From contig NZ_NTMH01000024.1 of assembly GCF_002307475.1 (NCBI RefSeq), positions 1 through 64,000 on the forward strand: a stretch of 64,000 nt of DNA, in the 5' to 3' direction. Of the stretch, positions 50,669 to 58,826 are shown piece by piece. The stretch comes from Pantoea allii. GTDB taxonomy: Bacteria; Pseudomonadota; Gammaproteobacteria; Enterobacterales; Enterobacteriaceae. Below the pieces are notes generated by a model. It was not told the origin of the DNA. It did no database searches and was given only the letters and a program-made list of their open reading frames with translations. How positions within the stretch are numbered: the stretch's first letter is position 1; each line of letters starts with the position of its first letter. A program made the translations under genes and the position numbers.

Positions 50669-51165
50669 TCCTTTTCCCCCAATAACCGTGCCGTCTGACA
50701 GGTAAACATTAAAATATTGTAACTGTCAGGGCAATATTTTGACAGTTCATGCAGTCCTGAAACCAGGCTGTCATCGGTACATAACCTTTCAAAAAAAACC
50801 TACGGGCATCGACACCCCATTCCCGGCCTGAGTGTGCGCTGCACCGCCATGCGCGTGTATTCAGGTCAATTGAGGACTGCAGGTGATTTTGAGAATAGTC
50901 TGGATCGAGGGCGGTTTATTTTTAACCATCCGACACCTTAAAACCCTATTAAATGCTGGATTTAGCCGGTTGCTGCGGGTATGCTTTTCTGACTTCGCCG
51001 GGCGGCGATCTATTCAGATCCTTATCAGAATACTGTGGTGGTTGATGATAGGGATGAGCGAAACCTGTGGCCGGACATGCGCGGTACGGGGAAAGATTTA
51101 TCCGGATGGGACGTATCCGTTAAAACGTCCAGGGTACAGAGAACGACAATTGCCGGACTCTGAAT
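50669..51165. other. Replicon control region upstream of copA-like RNA
   Basis: No gene is supported. In R1 this side holds copB; I find no CopB-like frame here. The repA mRNA must start on this side, but no strong promoter stands out; TTGAGG at about 50869 with GAATAG 17 bases later is a weak candidate. Confidence 0.4.
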
Positions 51166-51242
51166 GCAAAAACCCCCCGAAACTGTTATCAACTTGGCGG
51201 AAGAGACAGAATCAGGGGGTCCAAAAGCAGGCGCAGCGCCTG
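51166..51242 (-). ncRNA. CopA-like antisense RNA of the RepFIIA-type replicon
   Basis: Read on the minus strand it starts near 51242. A short palindrome (CAGGCGC/GCGCCTG) comes first, then a long stem-loop whose loop reads CCGCCAAGTTGA, very like R1 CopA (CGCCAAAGUUGA). It closes with CCCCCTGAT.../...CGGGGGG and a TTTTT run (51166-51172). It pairs with the repA leader and keeps copy number low. Mapping of the 5' end is approximate. Confidence 0.8.
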
Positions 51243-51248
51243 TGAAGG

Positions 51249-51276
51249 ATTATAACGCATGCATTTCATAAGACAA
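51249..51276 (-). promoter_or_regulatory. Promoter of the CopA-like RNA
   Basis: On the minus strand: TTGTCT, 16 bases, TATAAT (51249-51254). The -10 is perfect and the -35 matches 4 of 6. Its strength fits a constitutive copy-control RNA. Confidence 0.75.
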
Positions 51277-51514
51277 GCCCTGCCCGCCATAAGTCCGGGA
51301 CAGGGTGAATGACCAGATTTTAATCGGGTTAAACTGCCCGACCCCGTATGAAGCCAGACGTTGCAGCAGTGACCATTCTGCTGCCGGCATTTGCCCCCCG
51401 ACCGGGTGTGGCCTGGCTCCTGTTACGTTGCTGAAGTCTGTTTTCCGGCTGAACTGGCCGGCAATACCTCTTCACATCAAAACTCTGTTGTTCGCGCGTG
51501 ACACCCGCAGTAAT

Positions 51515-51541
51515 GACGGTGGGCTTCCCCGCGTCTTTTTT
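51515..51541 (+). terminator. Terminator-like hairpin in the repA leader
   Basis: Stem GACG..GGG / CCC..CGTC (two mismatches) followed by six T, about 100 bp upstream of repA and about 270 bp downstream of the copA start. The leader here is longer than in R1. A frame of up to 113 codons ending at 51643 overlaps the repA ATG (ATGA), in the manner of the R1 tap leader peptide. The hairpin could provide attenuation. Confidence 0.45.
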
Positions 51542-51639
51542 CCGGCTTTCCTGCTTACACGTCAGGTTGTCAGTGAAGACCGGCGACATACCTGTGGCCA
51601 GAGAACAAAGCGGCCTCAGTCTGACAGGGAGGCGCTGTC

Positions 51640-52659
51640 ATGAAACAGGGCAACCCGTCACGGCACTGGAGTCAGCTCAGCACCGAAGAACAGGTACGTT
51701 TCTGGCAGGGCGTTGATGCCGGTGAAACGGCATCGTTTCTCGTTCCCGCCGAACCGCGTAAAACCCGCCGCGTCAGGGGCGAACACTCCACTCGGGCGAA
51801 ATGCGAAAATCCGCAATGGTTCCGGCCGGCGCGCTATAAGCCGGTAGGTGGCCAGATCGGCTACCTTTACAACCGGCTGGTGAAAACCGATCCGGAAACC
51901 GGCCTCAGCGAGCTGCGAATGCGAGTGTCGCTGCACCCTTACTACATGATGAACCGCCAGAAGGCGGGGCGTAAAAACCATTTCAAACCGGAAAAAGCCC
52001 GGCTGCTGGACTGCACCTGGCCGGTTCTGATCAGTTTCTGCGACAAAGGCAAACATTCTGTCGGCATGTGCACGTCGCGGCTGGCTTATGAGGTCAGTCC
52101 GAAAGACGAACAAGGAAACGTCATTCCGGAGACGGCCGTCACGGTGAGCCGTATGTCCCGCCTGATTAGCGAACAGGTCCGGTATGGCGTGCTCGCGGTG
52201 TCCGAAGAAAAAATGTGGGACCGCGAGTCCGGGCAGTGGCTGCCGAAGTACGTCTGGATAACCGATGCCGGTTTCCGGATGCTGGGCGCGGACATGGCCA
52301 GACTGGCCAAAGAGCAGGAAAAGGCGCTGCGCAGGAGCGAGGAACGCCGGCAGATGATAGCGGAAGGGCTGATGCGGGAGGATGAAGACATCTCGCCACA
52401 GGCCGCCCGACGTCGCTGGTACGATCGCAAGAGGAGCGAGTCGCTGAAGTACCGCCGCCAGCAGGGGGCGATGCGCAAGCGGGCCAACCGTCTGAGCAAC
52501 CATCCTCGCGATGTGCAGGTGTTTGAGATGATGAAACACCTGCGTAAAACGCTGCCCGCAGGCGAGCTGCTGTACTGCACGGATGACCGTCTTGAGAAGC
52601 TGGCCATCCGGCAACTCTTCCAGATGCAGCTGTTTGAGACACACGACACCCGCGTCTGA
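51640..52659 (+). CDS. RepFIIA-family replication initiator RepA
   Basis: 339 residues, longer than the 285 of R1 RepA. The middle keeps the family pattern (GYLYNRLVKTD, RVSLHPYYMMNRQKAGRKNHF, LIGQ-like SRLISEQVRYGVL, WITDAGFRMLG) and the C terminus is basic. It binds oriR downstream and recruits DnaA/DnaB. AGGGAGG lies 8 bases before the ATG, overlapping a leader frame; expression is limited by the CopA-like RNA. Confidence 0.9.
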   Translation: MKQGNPSRHWSQLSTEEQVRFWQGVDAGETASFLVPAEPRKTRRVRGEHSTRAKCENPQWFRPARYKPVGGQIGYLYNRLVKTDPETGLSELRMRVSLHPYYMMNRQKAGRKNHFKPEKARLLDCTWPVLISFCDKGKHSVGMCTSRLAYEVSPKDEQGNVIPETAVTVSRMSRLISEQVRYGVLAVSEEKMWDRESGQWLPKYVWITDAGFRMLGADMARLAKEQEKALRRSEERRQMIAEGLMREDEDISPQAARRRWYDRKRSESLKYRRQQGAMRKRANRLSNHPRDVQVFEMMKHLRKTLPAGELLYCTDDRLEKLAIRQLFQMQLFETHDTRV

Positions 52660-52685
52660 CGCTTAACACCTGACATACAGACCAT

Positions 52686-52705
52686 GCCCCTTAACCGGGG
52701 CTTTT
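52686..52705 (+). terminator. Hairpin terminator after repA
   Basis: GCCCC-TTAACC-GGGGC followed by TTTT, 27 bp after the repA stop. Short stem, moderate strength; a further T8 run lies at about 52713. Confidence 0.6.
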
Positions 52706-52817
52706 GCCGTGGTTTTTTTTCAGGCTCCGGCCACGTCTTCGCTACTATTCCCGTTTCATGCCGGCCGCGACGTCGTTCATGCGCCGGCAGCGCGCGCAAA
52801 ACCCCGTCGTCGTCTTT

Positions 52818-52958
52818 TTATCCACAAAAATCCGCAACGGGATAACCTCAGAAAGCAGCAAACGGATATCCGATAATTTGCAAAACAGTCTTAAACACTG
52901 TTTTAAGGTCTTCCGATAAAGCCGGAATGATCTCTGTCACCCGCGAGATTGTGGATAA
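52818..52958. other. oriR-like segment with two DnaA boxes
   Basis: A perfect DnaA box TTATCCACA at 52818-52826 and a second, inverted one (TGTGGATAA) at 52950-52958. R1 oriR has the same box about 150-200 bp downstream of repA, next to the RepA-binding site. The region between is A-rich. It is the likely origin of the RepFIIA-type replicon. Confidence 0.7.
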
Positions 52959-53547
52959 GTGGAAAAGGCCTTCGCTCGCAGCGGCCGCGCCGCTCAGATT
53001 CAGGAGTAGCTCCCGCTGACGCGGGCCCCAAATACAAGTATTTTAGTTACAGCATACATTAGTTCACTGTAAACAGCAGAACGCGCAGTCCTGAACCATA
53101 AGTGCCCCTCCAAGCAGGGACCGGAGCCGGACCTGATAACCCATCGCCCCCACTGACCAGCCGCCCCCGCCCGGCCCTTCGGGCCGGAACAGGCGTGGCT
53201 GATTAATGGGTGTTGTAACTAATGGCTCTGATGTTGCTTTGAGTAGTCTCGCTTCAGGGTACAGTGAACACGCCCGTAAGCGGCCCTAACGGCCCGCTGA
53301 CGCGGAGATACGCCCCGACTGCGGCTACGCCTTGTCGTGACCACTCCGACGGCGTACAGTGGCTTTCGTGCGGCGGAAAGCGGGTTTGGCTTTGCAGGAC
53401 GAAGTGCCCGACAGGCAGAATCTATCAAACCGTAACCGGCTTCGCCGGGCTACCGGCGCCATGTGGCCAGTTTCCCCTGGCGGGCATCAGCTGGCGCCTT
53501 CATGCGCTTTCGCGCATAACTAACTGAGACACTGCAGGAGATATCCA
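52959..53547. other. GC-rich gene-free region before the small gene
   Basis: 52959-53219 shows no gene. 53220-53547 is a GC-rich block with many short inverted repeats and a reading frame at 53264 that I take as an artefact. It ends CGCGCATAACTAACTGAGAC, then a GGAG and the ATG at 53548. It resembles the block at 1-416 in position and composition. Confidence 0.4.
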
Positions 53548-53769
53548 ATGCAGAACGTTGATGATGACGCAGTTCAGGCTACTTACCGGGAAGCGTGCAG
53601 ACTCACCGGCATGGTTTGTCTGAGGAAAGCGAGTGATGGCGACGTAATCAGCCGCGAAGAAATCAAACGTGATCTTATACTTTTGTTAAGGGCACGTCTG
53701 GGACGAAGTGATCAGGTTGAACCCGCTCTCATGTTTGCCATCGAGCAGCTGATGGAGCCGCCGCAGTAA
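53548..53769 (+). CDS. Small acidic protein, possibly YmgB/AriR-like
   Basis: 73 residues. GCAGGAG precedes the ATG. The pattern DVISREEIKRDLILLLRARL, then AIEQLM at the end, resembles the small YmgB/AriR/YcgZ family (connector and biofilm regulators, helical dimers). The resemblance is visual and weak. It sits between the two replicons. Confidence 0.5.
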   Translation: MQNVDDDAVQATYREACRLTGMVCLRKASDGDVISREEIKRDLILLLRARLGRSDQVEPALMFAIEQLMEPPQ

Positions 53770-53825
53770 GCTTGCTAGTAAATATGGCCAGTAACCTTTT
53801 ATGTTTCTCTTACTCAGGTTTACTT

Positions 53826-53952
53826 AAAGGTAGTTACTTCCATGTAAAGGTATCTACTTGCATGATAAAAACCAGCTGGCATATAGGAAGGTATCTACTT
53901 TCATGTAAAACAGAGCGTTAATTCACTCTTTTACATGAAAGTGGATACCTTT
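53826..53952 (+). repeat. Iterons downstream of the RepFIB-type initiator
   Basis: Three direct copies of AAGGTATCTACTTTCATG-type sequence at 53826-53844, 53846-53864 and 53887-53905. One inverted copy lies at 53934-53952 and a degenerate one near 53996. They match the repeats on the other side of the rep gene. In F RepFIB, repeats also flank the initiator and act in copy control. Confidence 0.85.
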
Positions 53953-54033
53953 TAACGTCCTTTGGCTGCACAGCATTCAAACATCGGGTGTTTTACATGT
54001 AAGTAGAGACTAAACATGTATGTCAGCATGATC

Positions 54034-54912
54034 TCACTGAGAAATTTGTAGCTTTGGTGACCGGCTGAAAATAACAAACTGAATCTCTCGTCCCTTTTTC
54101 AATTCTGAAAAATTGATATAGCCAATCCTTTCAAGATCAGCCATTGCACGTCTGATGATTGAATTCTGCAGCTTTACAGGGGAACCCATAGCGAGTCTCT
54201 CTCGCAAACGTTTCATGGATATGTAAAGCGTCCCTGAAGGCATACTTTCAAAGTAGATATACAAAGATTGCGCAGCTTCTTTTCGTGATAGTTCAGAAAG
54301 GGCTTTGAGGCCTAAAAGAACCTTATGATCATAGCGATAAAGCTCCCAAAGATTCTTATCAGCTGTGATTTCGACAGTATCAGTATTCATATTCAGTACA
54401 GCGCTTTGTACCAAATGTGAAAACATGGATTTCTTACCGTCTTTGCTACTGAACGCCAGTGTGACACTGGATATGTTGAACAATGAATCATGAAGTCGTT
54501 TACGTGAACGAGCATTGAGATCAGAAGATTTGATACCACACATTTTTGCAAACTCAGTGAACGGTAAACGTATAGTCTCGGCACTATAGCCGTAGGTAGA
54601 AAATGCCATTATTATCCCTAACCATGTCTTAAAATCTGTAGACATGCTTAGTTTCGCGCCCTGAATTTTTATATCCGTATACCCTTCTCTCTGCGCAACT
54701 TCCAAGCTGGATAGTTCATCAGACGCATCTATCAAAAAGTCCCGTTTTCCCTTTTCCTTAGGAGCAACCGGTGTGAAAACGCTAAGCCTCAGTAAAGCCA
54801 CGGGTTGCACAGTCTTACTACTGTTTGGCTCCAGTAGATAAACTGTGTCTGAGTCTTTTCTAACAATGGCAAACGGGTTGCTTATATCAATGATATTATT
54901 ATCTTTTTTCAT
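54034..54912 (-). CDS. RepFIB-type replication initiator (Rep_3 family)
   Basis: 292 residues. The blocks TVQPVALLRLSVF, GYTDIKIQGAKLSMSTDFKTWLGII, NLWELYRYDHKVLLG, SRKEAAQSLYIYFES and MKRLRERLAMGS match the F RepFIB initiator in order. Two winged-helix domains are expected. It binds the flanking iterons to start replication and to repress itself. With the RepFIIA-type replicon this makes a multireplicon plasmid. Confidence 0.88.
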   Translation of the reverse strand: MKKDNNIIDISNPFAIVRKDSDTVYLLEPNSSKTVQPVALLRLSVFTPVAPKEKGKRDFLIDASDELSSLEVAQREGYTDIKIQGAKLSMSTDFKTWLGIIMAFSTYGYSAETIRLPFTEFAKMCGIKSSDLNARSRKRLHDSLFNISSVTLAFSSKDGKKSMFSHLVQSAVLNMNTDTVEITADKNLWELYRYDHKVLLGLKALSELSRKEAAQSLYIYFESMPSGTLYISMKRLRERLAMGSPVKLQNSIIRRAMADLERIGYINFSELKKGREIQFVIFSRSPKLQISQ

Positions 54913-54945
54913 AATTTTAATTTTCTAAAAGCAAAAGGGGGATTA

Positions 54946-55050
54946 CATGAAAGTGAATACCTTTGTCGCATGAAATTAAATACCTTTCACATGAATGTAA
55001 ATACCTTTTTCATGCTAGTAGATACCTTTTGCATGAAAGTAGATACCTTA
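54946..55050 (-). repeat. Iterons upstream of the RepFIB-type initiator
   Basis: Five copies of CATGAAAGTAGATACCTTT-type sequence start at 54946, 54969, 54990, 55011 and 55032, spaced 23, 21, 21 and 21 bp (two helical turns). They lie between the rep start and the AT-rich origin segment, and cover the probable rep promoter. Confidence 0.88.
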
Positions 55051-55059
55051 AAAGCATTT

Positions 55060-55165
55060 AATATCATATAAATCAATTATTTATACTATTGGTGATCTTT
55101 AATGATCTCCATATGATCTTTATAGAACTTAAAAGAATTGATCTATCCAATTAATATGTGGATAA
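55060..55165. other. AT-rich origin segment with GATC cluster and DnaA box
   Basis: AT-rich stretch with four GATC sites at 55094, 55104, 55115 and 55140 and a DnaA box TGTGGATAA at 55157-55165. Together with the adjacent iterons this is the likely unwinding region of the RepFIB-type origin. GATC clusters near origins are bound by SeqA when hemimethylated. The plasmid encodes its own Dam-like enzyme at 13529. Confidence 0.6.
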
Positions 55166-55275
55166 GTGGCTTCCTAACGCGCCTCCGGCTTGTTCAACGA
55201 AAATCGCACACGCAAAAAATTTGCGAATGCGATTCCCGTTTTCGGTAAAGGCCTGCTCAGAAGCGTTTAGTTTGA

Positions 55276-55479
55276 TCAGTTTACTAATCTCCAGACATGA
55301 ACCGGCACGCGGTCAAACAGCTTGCCCACTGTCAGTTCGGCTTTACGGTGATCGTATGCTGAGGTCATGGCATAGTCTTCTTTTGGATCGCCTTCGTATT
55401 TCAGGTGTTCGTACACGGTCTCCAGCGTGTCCATAGGGCGACAGCGCCTGAATCTCATTAACCAGTCTGTTTTTGTCAT
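55276..55479 (-). CDS. Hha/YmoA-family nucleoid-associated modulator
   Basis: 67 residues. MTKTDWLMRFRRCRPMDTLE and the DHRKAELTVGKLFDRVPVHVW part match Hha closely. Hha-type proteins bind H-NS and help silence horizontally acquired DNA; plasmid copies reduce the fitness cost of the plasmid. Next to the RepFIB-type origin. An AAGG lies before the ATG. Confidence 0.93.
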   Translation of the reverse strand: MTKTDWLMRFRRCRPMDTLETVYEHLKYEGDPKEDYAMTSAYDHRKAELTVGKLFDRVPVHVWRLVN

Positions 55480-56209
55480 ACCTTGCCTTAAATAAGTGAG
55501 CGGTCATGGCACGGGATTTGCCATAAACCAGGAGAATTTTGATGAGTGAAATAACTGCAACGTTTAAAATGATCCGTGACGCAGACAAACGAGAACAGGC
55601 CTGATTTGTTAAATCCTGGGAGCATTTGTTAAATCCTGGAAATGACAGGAGGGGATTCGCCTTAACATGAAACCGCATACTGTTGATTCTTCGATTTTCA
55701 GTCTTGTGCGTTACGATGCAACCAGTGACCTTCCCGAACTGGAGTATATTAACGGAAGCAGTCGCCGCTGGCTGAGCGTTCCGGTCAGAGTTTTCCACTC
55801 CTTCTGCAGGGCCAGAGACCCTGATGCCTGCTTCCGGAGCTGTATCGACGGACACTACACTTCCCTGCGCGGGGTGCTGACTTTCTGAGAGGGATTCAGG
55901 TTCACTTTTTGCGCTCAGTTCAGCCATCATCCTCGCATAGTCTTCGTAGTGAGTTTCTGCCTCTGTCCGTATACGGTTGAAGGAATATGAGAACCGGTGC
56001 TGGTATCCGCAGCGCTTTTCCCGGGCGGCCTGCATCAGCGTCTGCTGGACCCACAACCAGAAAGCACGCCCTCTGTCTGAAGGGACCGGGTATCCGGCCT
56101 TTTTCATGATCTTACGTGCAACGCTTTCGCTCCAGCCATTTATCAGCGACAGTGCACCATTAATATCACCACGTGATGTCAGTAAATTAATTTCATGAAA
56201 CTGGTTCAT
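55343..56209 (-). CDS. Hypothetical protein; C-terminal part probably read-through
   Basis: 288 residues from ATG 56209, preceded by GGGGAGG. The first part (about 1-155: MNQFHEINLLTSRGDINGAL..., SESVARKIMKKAGYPVP, ARMMAELSAKSEPES) looks like a real soluble protein. Beyond about residue 160 the sequence loses protein-like character, crosses the 16-bp repeat at 55604-55639 and runs antisense-free into the hha gene in another frame. I suspect the original end was lost by a rearrangement there. Family unknown. Confidence 0.5.
   Translation of the reverse strand: MNQFHEINLLTSRGDINGALSLINGWSESVARKIMKKAGYPVPSDRGRAFWLWVQQTLMQAAREKRCGYQHRFSYSFNRIRTEAETHYEDYARMMAELSAKSEPESLSESQHPAQGSVVSVDTAPEAGIRVSGPAEGVENSDRNAQPAATASVNILQFGKVTGCIVTHKTENRRINSMRFHVKANPLLSFPGFNKCSQDLTNQACSRLSASRIILNVAVISLIKILLVYGKSRAMTAHLFKARYDKNRLVNEIQALSPYGHAGDRVRTPEIRRRSKRRLCHDLSIRSP
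55604..55639. repeat. 16-bp direct repeat
   Basis: ATTTGTTAAATCCTGG occurs at 55604-55619 and 55624-55639. It lies where the long minus-strand frame loses protein-like character, and at the end of a 20-codon plus-strand frame (55542-55604) that has its own AGGAG. This may mark a recombination junction. Confidence 0.5.
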
Positions 56210-56375
56210 ATTAACCTCCCCGTATCTGTTGTTCGGATTATCGGAACGGGGATTCATTACTTCAGTCGGTAATTGTTAGAGGTTATTAAAATTATTTAAA
56301 TTTGAAAAGATATTGTTTATTTGTTGATCGCATCAGATGTATTATTAATCTTTAATTAAACAGGGTGAATAAAAA

Positions 56376-56893
56376 ATGAAAAAACAAAATCTTTCTGTCT
56401 TATTATTTTTACACTGCCTTTTTTTTCCTGTTCCGGAACTGACCTGCAGGCGGGTTTTTCACCGGGCGGTACTGCTCAGGAACTCATCATCGACTTCATA
56501 CGCTCAGCTACGGGTTCTGCTGACGTGGCTGCGGACGAATTTACCAGTGAGCCTGTGGCAGAGGCGCTTGTACAGCTCTCACGGCGCGGCGTACCTGTAA
56601 GAGTGGTGGCCGACGAAAAGAAAAGTCATGACCGCTGGTCGCTGGTTAATGAGCTGGCCTGTTCAGGTATCCAGGTCAGAACAGACGCGCAGTACAGTAT
56701 TATGCATAACAAATTTATCGTGACAGGAAATAACGGCGTGCAGACGGGCTCTTTTAATTACACCTCGTCGGCGGAAAAGCGTAATGCCGAAAATTCGCTG
56801 GTTGTCAGAGACAGTTTGTCAGTGAGTAAGCAGTATCAGGATTAATTTAACCGGCTCTGGGCGGAATCATCGCCTGTACAGTGCAGCCGTTAA
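56376..56893 (+). pseudogene. Broken phospholipase-D-type nuclease (Nuc-like)
   Basis: Starts at 56376 (MKKQNLSVLLFLHCLFF). After a run of eight T (about 56419-56426) the homologous sequence continues in the -1 frame: SCSGTDLQAGFSPGGTAQELI..., ADEFTSEPVAEAL, RGVPVRVVADEK, MHNKFIVTGNNG, TGSFNYTSSAE. A TAA at 56843 stops it, and FNRLWAES continues in frame to 56893. The HKD motif lacks its Asp (HNKFIVTG). Two lesions and a missing residue indicate a dead gene. Relatives are periplasmic nucleases of conjugative plasmids (pKM101 Nuc). Confidence 0.8.
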
Positions 56894-56932
56894 TAAAAAT
56901 ATAATTAATATTGCCGGTACGGTGGGCTGTAT

Positions 56933-58237
56933 ATGACGAAGAAAAAATTTTATCCGGTTTACTTCACCGGTCAGCGGGGCCGGCAGGAGGCGTCTGAAGC
57001 TTTTCAGCAGAACGAAACGCCTGTGTGGCAGCGCTGGCTGAAGCATGCCCGCGACAACAAAAAGACCACGGTGGTCACCTGCAGCTGCCTGCCGGCAGAG
57101 AGCGACCCCGTAAAACGCCGCCTGAAGGTGCATTACTCTCAGGAGACTGAACGATGCTGGCTCTCTTCATATGCATTTACCGGCAATGAACACAAGCCGG
57201 ACTGCCGTTTTTACTCTGTGTGGTCAGACGAACGGCAGGCCGAGATTTATCAGGGGGATGCGGTCCGCACCGCTGCGGACGGCACCATCGTGGTCAGGCT
57301 GCCCACTGGCCTGCAGAAAAAGACACCGACAGAGTTAAAACCGGCAGAAGACGTGTCCGGTGATGAACCGGTTAAGCGTAAGCGCCGTCCCTCGATGCGT
57401 CTGCTGGGCCTGCTTCACCTGCTGTGGGAACAGTCCGGTATCAATGTCTGGCACCCGGCTTTCGACAAAAAGAAACGCACGCCCGGCTGGGTGAGCTGGC
57501 GCCTCCAGCAGACGGCGGGCCGGATACGCGTCGGCCGCGTGCCACTGGAGGAGTCGCTGCTGCTCATGGCCACCAAGGGCACGCCGCAGGTTATTTCAAA
57601 CTGGGAACACCTGAGAGTAGCCGAAAAGAACAAACGGCGGCTCATCGTGGTGTCCGTGCTGGCCAGCTGGAATGAGGCTGCTGAAGCACGGCTGCAGACC
57701 ACGCTGCCGCTGGGCCTGTTTTTCGGATTCCCTGACCTGGTGCTGCCGGAGGACGTGCGCCTGCGCCTGGAGAGGAGCTTTGGCCGCGAGCTGGGCGACT
57801 GGCGCCGGGGCATGAAGGTCGTGGTCATCGCGGAAAAGGAGCCGCCCGAAACGACGTTCAGGCACGTAGACGGGCGCAACCGGCCGTCCAGCTGCAGTGC
57901 TGTCATCGACGTGGCGCTGATGACGGTCAGCCCGCGCTTTATTCCGCTGGATTCAGGCTATGAAGGAATGGTCGAAGACCGGCTCTGGCAGGAAAAACGC
58001 GCCTTCATCAAGCCGCTGCGCTACGACGGTGAGGAAAATGTTTTCCCGGATTTCGTGCTGAAGGACGTTCCCGGGGTGGATGCGCTGCCTATGGAGGTCT
58101 TCGGGATGAACACGCCTGAGTACCTGCTGCGTAAGCAGGAGAAGACCGCCTACTACGACAGGGAATATGGTCGGGGAAACTGGTGGTACTGGAATGCTGT
58201 CGGTGAGTCTGAAATGCCTGACTTTCCTGCCCGTTGA
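56933..58237 (+). CDS. DUF1173-like protein with nuclease-like end
   Basis: 434 residues. It resembles the DUF1173 proteins found on enterobacterial plasmids. The N-terminal half has a CSCLPAES Cys pair, RCWLSSYAFTGNEHKPDCRFYS (a possible metal-binding Cys/His arrangement) and a basic linker (VKRKRRP). The last third has FPDFVLKD followed by LPMEVFGM, a D...E-x-F pattern seen in PD-(D/E)xK-type nucleases. Activity unproven. It lies between the broken nuclease and the Rhs module. Confidence 0.6.
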   Translation: MTKKKFYPVYFTGQRGRQEASEAFQQNETPVWQRWLKHARDNKKTTVVTCSCLPAESDPVKRRLKVHYSQETERCWLSSYAFTGNEHKPDCRFYSVWSDERQAEIYQGDAVRTAADGTIVVRLPTGLQKKTPTELKPAEDVSGDEPVKRKRRPSMRLLGLLHLLWEQSGINVWHPAFDKKKRTPGWVSWRLQQTAGRIRVGRVPLEESLLLMATKGTPQVISNWEHLRVAEKNKRRLIVVSVLASWNEAAEARLQTTLPLGLFFGFPDLVLPEDVRLRLERSFGRELGDWRRGMKVVVIAEKEPPETTFRHVDGRNRPSSCSAVIDVALMTVSPRFIPLDSGYEGMVEDRLWQEKRAFIKPLRYDGEENVFPDFVLKDVPGVDALPMEVFGMNTPEYLLRKQEKTAYYDREYGRGNWWYWNAVGESEMPDFPAR

Positions 58238-58380
58238 AACGCCTTCACATCTGAATACTGGTGTTCCGTTTTTGGCGAAGTTGCCGGTTTTAAACTGCGT
58301 GTTGACTCACATCCCTGAGCTGGTTATTTTTTGCCGGATATGTCAGCCTTAAGACTTTCTTATGCAAAGGAAGCAGAAGG

Positions 58381-58812
58381 ATGAATCTCTCACCTCATGA
58401 CTGCCTGTTTACTGAAGGTATGCTCACGCTGCCAGCCGGTTACCAGGACAGGACCGTTAACGTATTCACCGCGCCCGGGCAGCCGCCTCTTAACCTGTCC
58501 CGTGACCGCACGGAAGAAGGTGAAAACCTGTCTGACTATGTCACCCGTCAGACGGCCCTGATGGCACAGCACCTGAAGGGCTGGAAGCTCCTATCACGGG
58601 ATACTGCCGTGACCGGAAATGATCTGGGACAAGGAGAAGTGGTTGAAGCCACTTACCTGCGCGGCGGAAAGCGCGTATCGCAGCGTCAGGCGGTGTTTGT
58701 CCTGCCGGACACACAGGTGCTGGTCTTCACCGTCAGCGCGGACGGTCCGCTGACTGATCCTGACCGTGATGTCCTGAACAACCTGCTGCTGTCATTTCGC
58801 CTGCACGGCTGA
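58381..58812 (+). CDS. EagR-type chaperone (DUF1795/DcrB-like)
   Basis: 143 residues, soluble, beta-rich. It has the DcrB-like pattern (MLTLPAGYQDRTVNVF, LNLSRDRTEEGENLSDYVTRQTALM, YLRGGKRVSQRQAVFVLPDTQVLVFT). EagR proteins bind the N-terminal membrane helices of Rhs effectors and keep them soluble until secretion by a type VI system. It lies 14 bp before such an Rhs gene, the standard order. Positions 58238-58380 hold no gene. Confidence 0.88.
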   Translation: MNLSPHDCLFTEGMLTLPAGYQDRTVNVFTAPGQPPLNLSRDRTEEGENLSDYVTRQTALMAQHLKGWKLLSRDTAVTGNDLGQGEVVEATYLRGGKRVSQRQAVFVLPDTQVLVFTVSADGPLTDPDRDVLNNLLLSFRLHG

Positions 58813-58826
58813 AGGAGGAGAAGCAG

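Noticed and set aside
50883..51245. 120-residue plus-strand frame upstream of copA as a CopB gene
   Set aside because: No similarity to CopB/RepA2, and its end overlaps the CopA-like RNA; composition is not protein-like.
53264..53527. 87-residue frame in the GC-rich block before 53548
   Set aside because: No ribosome binding site; GC-rich hairpin DNA gives open frames by chance.
55542..55604. 20-codon plus-strand frame with AGGAG upstream
   Set aside because: Too short to judge, ends at the 16-bp repeat, and lies antisense to another frame; perhaps the remains of a longer gene.
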